From the NCBI RefSeq assembly GCF_036174265.1, contig NZ_CP108055.1:2232001-2296000 (forward strand): a stretch of DNA of 64,000 bases, written 5' to 3'. Position 1 is the first letter of the stretch. The number at the start of each line of letters is the position of its first letter. This stretch comes from Streptomyces sp. NBC_00285. GTDB taxonomy: Bacteria; Actinomycetota; Actinomycetes; Streptomycetales; Streptomycetaceae. Both the position numbers and the translations under genes were made by a program. Of the stretch, positions 34,457 to 43,700 are shown in pieces. The notes beneath the pieces are model-generated. The model saw only the letters and a list, made by a program, of their open reading frames with translations, was not told the DNA's origin and searched no databases.

Positions 34457-35434
34457 ATGGAGACGAGCACCGAGGGCACGGCGGAGACCGCGAGTGGAGA
34501 CCCGGGGGCGGCGGCAGAGCCGGTCGTGGTCGAGCCGATGGCGGCGGCAGTGGTGGAGGGCGCCGGTGAGGTGTCCCGGCCCGCCATGGCGCCCGCGTCC
34601 CTCTCCCCCTCGCGGGCCAGTGACTTCATGCAGTGCCCGCTGCTGTACCGGTTCCGGGTGATCGACCGGCTGCCGGAGAAGCCGAGCGAGGCGGCGACCC
34701 GGGGGACCCTCGTGCACTCGGTGCTCGAGCGGCTCTTCGACGCGCCGGCCACCGAGCGGACCGCGCCGAAGGCCAAGTCGCTCGTCCCTGGTCAGTGGGA
34801 CCGGCTCAGGGAGAGTCGCCCGGAGGTGGTCGAGCTGTTCGCCGACGATCCGGACGGCGAGCGGCTGACGCGCTGGCTCGGTGAGGCGGAGCGGCTGGTC
34901 GAGCGGTGGTTCACGCTGGAGGACCCGACGCGGCTGGAGCCCGCCGAGCGGGAGATGTTCGTCGAGACGGAGCTGGACTCGGGGCTGAGGCTGCGCGGGA
35001 TCATCGACCGGGTCGATGTGGCGCCGACCGGCGAGGTGCGGATCGTCGACTACAAGACGGGCAAGGCGCCCCGGCCCGAGTACGCCGAGGGCGCGTTGTT
35101 CCAGATGAAGTTCTACGCCCTGGTGGTGTGGCGCCTGAAGAACGTGATCCCTCGCCGGCTCCAGCTCGTCTATCTCGGCAGCGGTGACGTCCTGACGTAC
35201 GACCCGGTCCTCGCCGACCTGGAGCGCGTCGAGCGCAAGCTGCTGGCCCTGTGGGAGGCGATCCGGGAGGCCACGGAGACGGGCGAGTGGCGGCCCCGTC
35301 CCACCAAGTTGTGCGGCTGGTGCGACCACCAGGAGCACTGCCCGGAATTCGGCGGCACTCCCCCGCCGTATCCGCTGCCGGTGAGGGCGGCCGAGTCGGC
35401 GGGCGCTGCGCAGGGCAGAATGGGGCCGGACTAG
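34457..35434 (+). CDS. RecB-family (PD-(D/E)XK) exonuclease with a four-Cys cluster
   Basis: A 325-aa nuclease of the RecB/Cas4 type with RGTLVHSVLERLF, GLRLRGIIDRVDV and the active-site strand EVRIVDYKTGKAP, then ALFQMKFYALVVW. Cys60 (FMQCPLLYRF) and Cys286, Cys289, Cys295 (CGWCDHQEHC) reproduce the C...CxxCxxxxxC pattern of iron-sulfur AddB/Cas4 nucleases. There is no helicase domain. The homolog beside trmI in mycobacteria has the same layout. The ATG at 34457 directly follows a damage-type promoter, which supports a repair role. No cas genes are near. Confidence 0.88.
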   Translation: METSTEGTAETASGDPGAAAEPVVVEPMAAAVVEGAGEVSRPAMAPASLSPSRASDFMQCPLLYRFRVIDRLPEKPSEAATRGTLVHSVLERLFDAPATERTAPKAKSLVPGQWDRLRESRPEVVELFADDPDGERLTRWLGEAERLVERWFTLEDPTRLEPAEREMFVETELDSGLRLRGIIDRVDVAPTGEVRIVDYKTGKAPRPEYAEGALFQMKFYALVVWRLKNVIPRRLQLVYLGSGDVLTYDPVLADLERVERKLLALWEAIREATETGEWRPRPTKLCGWCDHQEHCPEFGGTPPPYPLPVRAAESAGAAQGRMGPD

Positions 35435-35448
35435 CGAAGGAGACTTAC

Positions 35449-36120
35449 GTGGCCATCCGCGTCCTACTGGTCGACGACCAGCCGCTGCTGCGCACCGGCT
35501 TCCGGATGATTCTGGAAGCCGAGCAGGATCTCGCGGTCGTGGGCGAGGCCGGAGACGGCCTTCAGGCTCTGGACCAGGTGCGGGCTCTGCAGCCCGACGT
35601 GGTCCTGATGGACATCCGTATGCCACGGATGGACGGTGTGGAGGCAACCCGGCAGATCACCGGGCCGGGGCGGGACGGCCCGGCGAAGGTGTTGGTGCTG
35701 ACCACTTTCGACCTCGACGAGTATGTGGTGGAGGCGCTGCGGGCGGGGGCCAGCGGGTTCCTGCTCAAGGACGCCCCGGCCAACGAGCTCGTGCAGGCGA
35801 TCCGGGTGGTGGCGGCGGGTGAGGCGATGCTCGCGCCGAGCATCACGCGCCGGCTGCTCGACAAGTACGCCACGCATCTGCCGTCCGGTGACGAGCCGGT
35901 GCCCGACACGCTGCACACGCTCACCGACCGGGAGGTCGAGGTGCTGAAGCTGGTGGCGCGCGGGCTGTCCAACGCCGAGGTCGCAGCGGATCTGTTCGTC
36001 AGCGAGACCACCGTGAAGACGCATGTCGGTCACGTCCTGACCAAACTGGGGCTGCGGGACCGGGTGCAGGCCGCGGTGTACGCGTACGAGAGCGGTCTGG
36101 TGCGTCCCGGAGCGCAGTAG
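35449..36120 (+). CDS. NarL/LuxR-type response regulator, orphan
   Basis: A 223-aa response regulator. The receiver has Asp9-Asp10, phosphoacceptor Asp55 (VVLMDIRMPRMDG) and a VLTTF switch Thr. A LuxR HTH follows (LTDREVEVLKLVARGLSNAEVA, SETTVKTHVGHVLTKLGLRDRVQA). The GTG at 35449 has AAGGAG 7-8 nt upstream and lies 14 nt after the nuclease gene, so it is probably cotranscribed and perhaps damage-responsive. No histidine kinase gene is adjacent. A strong terminator follows. Confidence 0.93.
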   Translation: MAIRVLLVDDQPLLRTGFRMILEAEQDLAVVGEAGDGLQALDQVRALQPDVVLMDIRMPRMDGVEATRQITGPGRDGPAKVLVLTTFDLDEYVVEALRAGASGFLLKDAPANELVQAIRVVAAGEAMLAPSITRRLLDKYATHLPSGDEPVPDTLHTLTDREVEVLKLVARGLSNAEVAADLFVSETTVKTHVGHVLTKLGLRDRVQAAVYAYESGLVRPGAQ

Positions 36121-36138
36121 CCGGCAGCGGCGGTGAGC

Positions 36139-36177
36139 GAAGAGGGCGTCCCCTTCCTGACAGGGGGCGCCCTCTTC
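36139..36177. terminator. Bidirectional terminator between response regulator and binding-protein gene
   Basis: GAAGAGGGCGTCCCC (36139-36153) / GGGGGCGCCCTCTTC (36163-36177), one mismatch and a 9-nt loop, between convergent genes. Confidence 0.8.
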
Positions 36178-36211
36178 GTGTGTGCGGCGGCGGACCGGAT
36201 CCGCCGTCGGA

Positions 36212-37792
36212 TCAGCCCTTGCTGAGTTCCCAGAAGCGGAACACGGTGGAGGCGTCGAGGCAGTACTCCAGGCCGTAGACGTCGTCGCGGACGACGGCGT
36301 ACTGCTTGGCCTGCCAGACGGGCAGGACGGGAACGTCCCTGGCGACGATGTCCTGGAGCGTGGCGAAGGGGTCGTCGGTGGCGGCGCGGTCCGGCTGGGC
36401 GGCGGTCTGCGGGATGAGCGTGCCGCTGATCTTGGTGTTGCTGTAGTTGTTGTCGAGCACGTTGCCCTTGCCGAAGAAGGGGGCCGTGAAGTTGTCGGCG
36501 TCCGGGTAGTCGGGCACCCAGCCCTTCACGTAGACGCCGTACTTGCCGGCCGCGATGTCCTTCTCATACTGGTCGAAGGCCACGGACTTCACGTCGGCGT
36601 CGAACAGACCGCTGGCGTTGAGCTGTCGGGCGATCGTCTTGAGTTCCTGGTCGGTGGCCGGGCCGTAGCGGGACGGTGTCGACCACAGGGTCAGCTTCAC
36701 CTTGCCGGTGATGCCGTCGGCGGCCAGGGCGGCGGCGGCCCGGGGCGTGGAGGGCTCGGCGCCGTAGGTGTCGAAGAAGGCCGTGTTGTGGCCGGCGATA
36801 CCGGCCGGGATGATCGAGTAGAGCGGGGTCGCGGTGCCCTGGTAGACGTCGTCGATGAGGGCTTCGCGGTCGAGCAGGTAGGCGATCGCCTTGCGGACGC
36901 CCGGTTTCCCGGTGACGGGGTCGTCCATGTTGAAGACGAGGTGCTGGACCTCGGCGCTGGTGCCCTCGACGACCTCGATGCCGGAGTCGGGCGAGGCGTT
37001 CTCGATGTCGGTGATGTCGCCCGCGGTGAGGCCGCGGTAGGCGATGTCGACCTTCTTGTCGGTGAGGGCGGTCTTCAGGGCGGCCTGGTCGCCGTGGAAG
37101 AACTTCAGTGTCACGCCGGAGTTCTGGGGCTCGGCGGTGCCCTTGTAGTTCTCGTTGACGGAGAACACGGCCTGGTCGTCGCCGAACGAGTCGAGCCGGT
37201 AGGGGCCGGAGCCGACCGCCTCGCCGTCCTTGCGCAGGCCGTCGGCGTCGTACTGCGTGTGGTCGACGATGGAACCCGCACCGGAGGCGATCTTGCTCGG
37301 GAAGGTGGCGTCCGGTGTGTTCAGCGTGAAGACGATGGTCTTCTCGTCCGGGGTCTCGACCTTGTCGAGCATCGGGAACATGATCGCGGGACCGGCGTCG
37401 TCGTTGATCTTCAGCGTGCGGTCGAAGGAGAACTTGACGTCCTGCGAGGTGAGCGAGTCGCCGTTGCTGAACTTGAGGCCGGTCTTGAGCGTGCACGCGT
37501 ACACCTGGGTCCTGGTGTCCGTGAACCTGCAGCTCTGGGCGGCGTCGGGCTCCGGTTCCGGGGCGCCCTTGGGGAAGCTGAGCAGCGACTGGAAGACGTT
37601 GTTGAACAACAGCCAGGAGCCGGGGTCGTAGCCGGAGGCCGGGTCGGTGGCGAGGACGTCGTCGGACATCCCCACGACCACCGAGGAGCCGCCGGAACCG
37701 GAGTCACCGGAATCCGCGCCGCAACCGGTCAGCAGGCCGGTGGCCAGCCCCGCGACGATCGGCAGGACCGGCCACTGTATGCGCTTGTTCAC
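36212..37792 (-). CDS. Peptide/nickel-type ABC substrate-binding lipoprotein (family 5), copy 1
   Basis: A 526-aa SBP_bac_5 lipoprotein. The signal peptide ends in LLTGC (lipidated Cys24), followed by a Gly/Ser linker and the family core: LKTGLKFSNGDSLTSQDVKFSFDRT, YPDADNFTAPFF and a C-terminal DVPVLPVWQAKQYAVVRDDV. It is a tandem paralog of the next upstream gene, sharing motifs along the whole length. There is no permease or ATPase gene nearby, so it must work with a remote transporter or as a sensor. The ligand is unknown, probably an oligopeptide or similar. Confidence 0.88.
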   Translation of the reverse strand: MNKRIQWPVLPIVAGLATGLLTGCGADSGDSGSGGSSVVVGMSDDVLATDPASGYDPGSWLLFNNVFQSLLSFPKGAPEPEPDAAQSCRFTDTRTQVYACTLKTGLKFSNGDSLTSQDVKFSFDRTLKINDDAGPAIMFPMLDKVETPDEKTIVFTLNTPDATFPSKIASGAGSIVDHTQYDADGLRKDGEAVGSGPYRLDSFGDDQAVFSVNENYKGTAEPQNSGVTLKFFHGDQAALKTALTDKKVDIAYRGLTAGDITDIENASPDSGIEVVEGTSAEVQHLVFNMDDPVTGKPGVRKAIAYLLDREALIDDVYQGTATPLYSIIPAGIAGHNTAFFDTYGAEPSTPRAAAALAADGITGKVKLTLWSTPSRYGPATDQELKTIARQLNASGLFDADVKSVAFDQYEKDIAAGKYGVYVKGWVPDYPDADNFTAPFFGKGNVLDNNYSNTKISGTLIPQTAAQPDRAATDDPFATLQDIVARDVPVLPVWQAKQYAVVRDDVYGLEYCLDASTVFRFWELSKG

Positions 37793-37873
37793 GTGCGAGT
37801 GCCTTGTCGTCGATTCTTGTGGAATCCCGGGACCTGTCCGCGCAGGCCCCGGGCGGGAAAGGCGCCGGCCGGG

Positions 37874-39478
37874 TCAGCCGCTCACACCCTTGCCGAGTTC
37901 CCACAGCTGCAGCGTGGACGAGGAGTTGAGCGCGTAGGCGGTGCCTGTGACGTCGTCGCGTGCGGCGACGTACTGGTTGCCCTGCCACAGTGGCAGCACG
38001 GGGACGTCGTTGGCGACGATGTCCTGGATCTCGGTCAGGCTTCCGGACGCGGCGATGCGGTCGGCCTCGCGACGGGAGTCCGGGATCAGGCTGTTGCGGA
38101 TCTTGGGGTTGTCGTAGGGCGAGCCGAGGAAGTTGTCCTTGTCGAGGAACGGGGCGAGGTAGTTGTCCGCGTCGGGGAAGTCCGGGAACCAGCCCATGCC
38201 GTAGACGTCGTAGTCGCCCTTCTTCTCCGCCGGGCGGAAGGTGGCCCAGGGGGCGCCCTTGATGCTGACCTCGAAGAGCCCGCTGCCGTTGAGCTGCTTC
38301 TGGAGGTCCTCGAACTCCTCCTTGGTGCCCGAGCCGTAGTGGTCGGTCGTGTAGTGGAGGGTCATTTTCACCGGGGTGGTGATGCCGGCCTGGGTCAGCA
38401 GGAACTTGGCCTTGGTGAGGCTCGGGTCGCCGTACTTGTTGAAGAACGCGTTGACGTGACCGGTGATGGTGGCCGGGACCAGGGAGAAGAGCGGCTGGGC
38501 CTGGGTGCCGTAGACCTTGGAGACGAGTTCGCCGCGGTTGATCAGCTGGGCCATCGCCTGGCGTACGGCACGGGACTTCACCGAGGGGGCGTCGGTGTTG
38601 AAGGCCAGGTAGCGGATCTCCAGGCCGGCCATCTCGACGAGGTCGACGTCGCCGCCGGACTCGTTGGAGAGCTTCTGGATCTGCGCGGGCGACATGGTGC
38701 GGGTGATGAGGTCGATGTCGCCCTTGGTGAGGGCGGTGCCCATCGCGTCGGCGTCCGCGAAGGAGCGCAGTTCGACCTTGTCGTTGTTCACCTTCAACGA
38801 CCCCTTGTAGTTGGGGTTCTTGGTGAACACGGCGTTGACGAGCTCGTCGTTCTTGACGTCGGCCTTCATCGTGTAGGGGCCGGAGCCGTCGATGTCGAAG
38901 CCGTCGCGGAGCTTGCCCTTCGCGTAGTCGTCGGGGTTGACGATGCCGGCGACCGGGGTCGACAGCTTGTACGGGAAGGTGGCGTCGGCGGTCTTGAGGT
39001 GGAAGATGACCTGGCGCTCACCCTTGGTCTCGACGGTGTCGATGGTGGACAGCAGGGCGAAGACCCCGGAGTCCGCCTTGAGGGCGAGGGCGCGGTCGAT
39101 GGAGTACTTCACATCGGCCGCAGTGATGGCGTCGCCGTTGGAGAACTTGAGGCCGTCGCGCAGGGTGCAGACGTAGCGTTCGTTGCCGCTGTCGCTGAAG
39201 CCGCAGGACTGGGCGGCCTCGGGCACGGGGTCGCCGTCGCCCTTGGGCTGGATCATCAGGGTCTGCACGGTCTGGCGCAGGACGTTCCAGGTGCCGACGT
39301 CGTAGGCGTAGGCGGGGTCGAGCGGCGCGGGAGCGTCCTTCGTGGCGGTGAACCGGTCCGTGGTGCCGACGCCGATCGCATCGCTCCCGCCGCTGCCGCT
39401 GTCGGTCCCGCCGCAGGCGGCGAGTACCGGCGCGAGCAGACCGATGACGGCCGGCAGCACCAAAGTCTTGCGGTTCAT
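37874..39478 (-). CDS. Peptide/nickel-type ABC substrate-binding lipoprotein (family 5), copy 2
   Basis: A 534-aa SBP_bac_5 lipoprotein with signal peptide ending LAPVLAAC (Cys22). It shares with its neighbour DGLKFSNGD, PDFPDADNYLAPF, NDVPVLPLWQGNQYVAARDDVTG and the terminal WELGKG. ATG 39478 is chosen with GGAG about 10 nt upstream; the ORF is open 29 codons further without a better signal. The 81-nt gap to the second copy shows no strong terminator, so the two are probably cotranscribed. Duplicate binding proteins without a transporter suggest divergence in ligand range. Confidence 0.88.
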   Translation of the reverse strand: MNRKTLVLPAVIGLLAPVLAACGGTDSGSGGSDAIGVGTTDRFTATKDAPAPLDPAYAYDVGTWNVLRQTVQTLMIQPKGDGDPVPEAAQSCGFSDSGNERYVCTLRDGLKFSNGDAITAADVKYSIDRALALKADSGVFALLSTIDTVETKGERQVIFHLKTADATFPYKLSTPVAGIVNPDDYAKGKLRDGFDIDGSGPYTMKADVKNDELVNAVFTKNPNYKGSLKVNNDKVELRSFADADAMGTALTKGDIDLITRTMSPAQIQKLSNESGGDVDLVEMAGLEIRYLAFNTDAPSVKSRAVRQAMAQLINRGELVSKVYGTQAQPLFSLVPATITGHVNAFFNKYGDPSLTKAKFLLTQAGITTPVKMTLHYTTDHYGSGTKEEFEDLQKQLNGSGLFEVSIKGAPWATFRPAEKKGDYDVYGMGWFPDFPDADNYLAPFLDKDNFLGSPYDNPKIRNSLIPDSRREADRIAASGSLTEIQDIVANDVPVLPLWQGNQYVAARDDVTGTAYALNSSSTLQLWELGKGVSG

Positions 39479-39912
39479 GCGCGAGTTTCTCCACAGCTGT
39501 CGAGTCCGTGTAACCGGCATGCATGGGTGGTGCGGCGGATCACGGGGTGAGGTCGATGTTCTCACCAGGAGGTTAGTCCGGACCGGCAGGAGGGTTCACG
39601 GCCCCCGGAGTTGGGCCTCCATCACACAGCGGAACCGGGTGTGGACGCACCGAATACCGGCCAGGGGAATGATTAGTGCAGGTTTCCATCAAACGGGACA
39701 CATGGGCACGCCCAAGCGCCCGGAATCAGGGCCTCCGGCACAGCCTCGCCCGGCTGTCGAGGTCCGTCCGCGTGGGGAACGTCACACCCGTAATAGGGAG
39801 GGAGACGACCGGAATTCGGCCATCCGGCAGGCTTGGAATTCCCGTGACAGGGATCTGGGGAATTACCGCGCTATCCGCGCTGCACGCTGGGTGAACACCC
39901 GAGGCATTTCCG
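39479..39912. other. Long noncoding region upstream of the binding-protein pair
   Basis: 434 nt with lower GC than its neighbours. It lies between the start of the binding-protein operon and the stop of the HAD gene, so it must hold the promoter for copy 2. It contains an inverted repeat AATTCCC (39837-39843) / GGGAATT (39858-39864). Open frames here have no codon bias or ribosome sites and I do not call any gene. Confidence 0.4.
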
Positions 39913-40611
39913 TCATCGAAGGGTGATCAGACCGCGCAGGAATGTCAGGTCGATCTCTTCGAGGGAGCTGACGACGGTGCGTCCGGGGGCCGGGGCGATG
40001 GGAGCCACGGAGGGTACGGCCACGACCTGACAGCCGGCGGCCTCGGCGGCGGCGACACCGGTGGCGGTGTCCTCGACGACCGCACATCTGGCCGGATCCG
40101 CACCGAGTCCGGCGGCGGCGAACAGATAGGGGTCGGGGTACGGCTTGGTGCGGGACACCTCGTCACCGGCAACCGTGAGGGCGAAGTGCTGGGGGCCGAG
40201 GGACGTGAGGACACGGTCGATGATGCGCCGGTGCGACGCGGAGACCAGGGCCGTGGGGATCCGGTGCGCGGACAGTTCGGCCAGCAGCCGCAGGGCGCCC
40301 GGCATCAGGGGCAGGTGGCGGCCGATGCGGTCCTCGAAGCCGTCGTTGAGCAGGACGCTGAGTTCGGCGAGGGTGATGTCGGCGCCGGTGGCCTCGATCA
40401 GGAAGCCCGCGCTGCGGGTCATGGGGCCGCCGACCACGACATGGCGCCAGGAGTCGTCGAGGGTGTGGCCGAGGCGGGCGAAGACGTCGACCTCGACGTC
40501 CCACCAGAAGCCCTCGGTGTCCACCAGAGTGCCGTCCATGTCGAGGAGAACGGCCTGAAGTGCTGAGCCGTCGGCCGTTCGGGTTACGGGCGCGGGGACC
40601 GTGCTGGTCAT
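39913..40611 (-). CDS. HAD-superfamily phosphatase (beta-phosphoglucomutase-like)
   Basis: A 232-aa HAD hydrolase of the phosphoglycolate phosphatase/pgmB-like group: LLDMDGTLVDTEGFWW (motif I), LVSASHRR (motif II), SRTKPYPDPYLFAAAGLG (motif III) and CAVVEDTATGVAAAEAAG (motif IV). A helical cap follows motif I. The ATG at 40611 is set by AAGGAGGT 6 nt upstream. The substrate is not predictable. It follows metH on the same strand after a terminator. Confidence 0.9.
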   Translation of the reverse strand: MTSTVPAPVTRTADGSALQAVLLDMDGTLVDTEGFWWDVEVDVFARLGHTLDDSWRHVVVGGPMTRSAGFLIEATGADITLAELSVLLNDGFEDRIGRHLPLMPGALRLLAELSAHRIPTALVSASHRRIIDRVLTSLGPQHFALTVAGDEVSRTKPYPDPYLFAAAGLGADPARCAVVEDTATGVAAAEAAGCQVVAVPSVAPIAPAPGRTVVSSLEEIDLTFLRGLITLR

Positions 40612-40636
40612 CCACGTACCTCCTTGAGGGACGAGC

Positions 40637-40666
40637 AGGCCGGTCCCCCGCACGGGGAACCGGCCT
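40637..40666 (-). terminator. Terminator after metH
   Basis: AGGCCGGTCCCCCG / CGGGGAACCGGCCT with a 2-nt loop and one mismatch, between metH and the HAD gene. Confidence 0.75.
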
Positions 40667-40733
40667 CCAGTGGACCGACCAGTGTACGACTTATCCGATC
40701 AGTGTGCTCGGTGAGTCATGACTCAGGAGCGTT

Positions 40734-43700
40734 TCACCGGGCGTTGAAGTACTTCGCCTCCGGGTGGTGGATGACGATGGCGTCGGTGGACTGCTCGGGG
40801 TGGAGCTGGAACTCCTCCGAGAGGTGGACGCCGATCCGTTCGGGCTGGAGCATGTCGGCGATCTTGGCGCGGTCCTCCAGGTTGGGGCAGGCGCCGTAGC
40901 CGAGGGAGAAGCGGGCACCGCGGTACTTCAGCGAGAACATGTCCTCGATCTCACTGGGGTCCTCGCCCGCGAAGCCGAGCTCGGACCGCACGCGCGCGTG
41001 CCAGTACTCGGCGAGCGCCTCGGCCAACTGGACGGACAGGCCGTGCAGTTCGAGGTAGTCGCGGTAGGCGTTCGCCTCGAACAGCTTGGCGGTCTGCTCA
41101 CCGATCCGGGAGCCGACGGTGACGACCTGGAAGCCGACGACGTCGATCTCGCCTGACTCCTCGGGGCGGAAGAAGTCGGCCAGGCAGAGCCGGCGGCCGC
41201 GGCGCTGGCGGGGGAAGGTGAAGCGGGTGCGTTCGTTGCCCTGCTCGTCCAGGATGATCAGGTCGTCGTCCTTGGAGACGCAGGGGAAGTAGCCGTAGAC
41301 GACGGCGGCTTCGAGGAGGTTCTCGGTCTGCAGCTGGTCGAGCAGTCCGCGCAGTCGCGGCCGGCCCTCGGTGTCGACGAGCTCCTCGTACGTCGGCCCC
41401 TCGCCGGTGCGGGCCTGCTTGAGTCCCCACTGGCCCTTGAACAGGGCGCCCTCGTCGAGCCAGGAGGCGTACTCCTTGAGCTGGATGCCCTTGATGACGC
41501 GGGTGCCCCGGAAGGGCGGAGTCGGGACCGGGTTGTCGGTGGCCACGTCGGAACGAACGTGCCCCTCTTCGGGCCGCTCCTCCTCGACGGGAACGGCGCT
41601 GGCGCGCACCCGGCGCTGCTTGAGCTCGGGCAGCTTGGCTCCGGGCACGCCCCGCTTGACGCCGATGAGGGCGTCCATGAGGCGCAGGCCTTCGAAGGCG
41701 TCGCGGGCGTAGCGGACTTCGCCCTCGTAGATCTCGTGCAGGTCCTGTTCGACGTAGGCCCGGGTCAGGGCGGCTCCGCCCAGGATGACCGGGAAGTCGG
41801 CGGCCATGCCCCGCTGGTTGAGCTCCTCCAGGTTCTCCTTCATGATCACCGTGGACTTCACCAGCAGCCCCGACATGCCGATCACATCCGCACGGTGCTC
41901 GGCCGCCGCCTCCAAAATCGCCGAGACCGGCTGCTTGATACCGAGGTTGACCACGTTGTAGCCGTTGTTGGACAGGATGATGTCGACGAGGTTCTTGCCG
42001 ATGTCGTGCACATCGCCGCGCACCGTCGCCAGGACGATGGTGCCCTTGCCCTCCGCGTCGGACTTCTCCATGTGCGGCTCCAGATGAGCCACCGCCGTCT
42101 TCATCACCTCGGCCGACTGCAGCACGAACGGCAACTGCATCTGCCCCGAGCCGAACAGCTCACCGACGACCTTCATGCCGTCCAGCAGGATCTCGTTGAC
42201 GATGTCCAGTGCCGGACGGGTCTCCAGCGCCTCGTCCAGGTCGGCCTCCAGGCCGTTCTTCTCACCGTCGATGATCCGCCGCTTGAGACGCTCCTCCAGC
42301 GGCAGCGCCGCCAGCTCCTCGGCCCGCCCCGCCTTCAACGACTTCGTCGTCGCACCCTCGAACAGGGCCATCAGCTTCTGCAGGGGGTCGTAGCCCTCGG
42401 CACGGCGGTCGTGGATCAGGTCGAGGGCGGTCTGGACCTCCTCCTCGCTGAACCGGGCGATCGGCAGGATCTTCGACGCGTGCACGATCGCCGAGTCCAG
42501 CCCCGCCTTGGTGCACTCGTCCAGGAACACCGAGTTGAGCAGCACCCGCGCGGCCGGGTTCAGGCCGAAGGAGATGTTCGACAGGCCCAGGGTGGTCTGC
42601 ACGTCCGGGTGGCGACGCTTGAGCTCACGGATCGCCTCGATGGTGGCCACGCCGTCCTTGCGGGACTCCTCCTGACCCGTACAGATGGTGAAGGTCAGGG
42701 TGTCGATGAGGATGTCCGACTCGTGGATGCCCCAGTTGCCCGTCAGGTCCTCGATCAGCCGCTCGGCGATGGCGACCTTGTGCTCCGGAGTACGGGCCTG
42801 GCCCTCCTCGTCGATGGTCAGCGCGATCAGCGCGGCGCCGTGCTCCCGCGCCAGCGCGGTGACCTGCGCGAACCGGGACTCGGGACCGTCACCGTCCTCG
42901 TAGTTCACCGAGTTGATCACCGCGCGCCCGCCGAGCATCTCCAACCCGGCCCGGACGACGGGGACTTCGGTGGAGTCCAGCACGATCGGCAGGGTGGAGG
43001 CGGTGGCGAACCGGCCGGCGAGTTCCTTCATGTCGGCGACGCCGTCACGGCCCACATAGTCCACGCAGAGGTCCAGCATGTGGGCGCCCTCGCGGATCTG
43101 GTCGCGGGCCATCTCCACACAGTCGTCCCAGCGCGCCTCCAGCATCGCCTCACGGAACTTCTTCGAACCGTTCGCGTTCGTCCGCTCACCGATCGCCAGA
43201 TACGAGGTGTCCTGACGGAACGGAACCGTCTGGTAGAGGGAGGCGGCACCCGGCTCCGGGCGCGGGCTGCGCTCGGAAGGCGTGAGGTCACGGACCCGGT
43301 CGACCACCTGGCGCAGGTGTTCGGGGGTCGTACCGCAGCAGCCGCCGATCAGGGACAGGCCGTAGTCGCGGACGAAGTTCTCCTGGGCGTCGGCCAGGCC
43401 CTCGGGGTCGAGCGGGAAGTGCGCGCCGTCCTTGGTGAGGATCGGCAGGCCGGCGTTCGGCATGCACAGCAGTGGGATGCGGGAGTGCCGGGTGAGGTAG
43501 CGCAGGTGCTCGCTCATCTCGGCGGGGCCGGTCGAGCAGTTCAGGCCGATCATGTCGATGCCCAGCGGCTCCAGCGCGGTCAGCGCGGCACCGATCTCCG
43601 AGCCCAGCAGCATCGTGCCGGTCGTCTCGAACGCCATCGAGACCACCAGCGGCACGTCGGTGCCGGTCGCCTCCAGCGCACGCCGGGCGCCGAGGACGGA

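Noticed and set aside
34457..35434. Cas4 gene of a CRISPR system
   Set aside because: The nuclease has Cas4-like Cys spacing, but there are no repeats, spacers or other cas genes in the window, and its locus is the conserved trmI/proteasome neighbourhood.
36182..39550. 1122-codon plus-strand ORF across both binding-protein genes
   Set aside because: Antisense to two clear lipoprotein genes with signal peptides; the product is low-complexity Gly/Val/Asp/Arg sequence typical of shadow frames.
39342..39926. 194-codon plus-strand ORF in the gap upstream of the HAD gene
   Set aside because: No ribosome site, no domain, and its first part is antisense to the binding-protein gene; the rest lies in AT-richer noncoding DNA.
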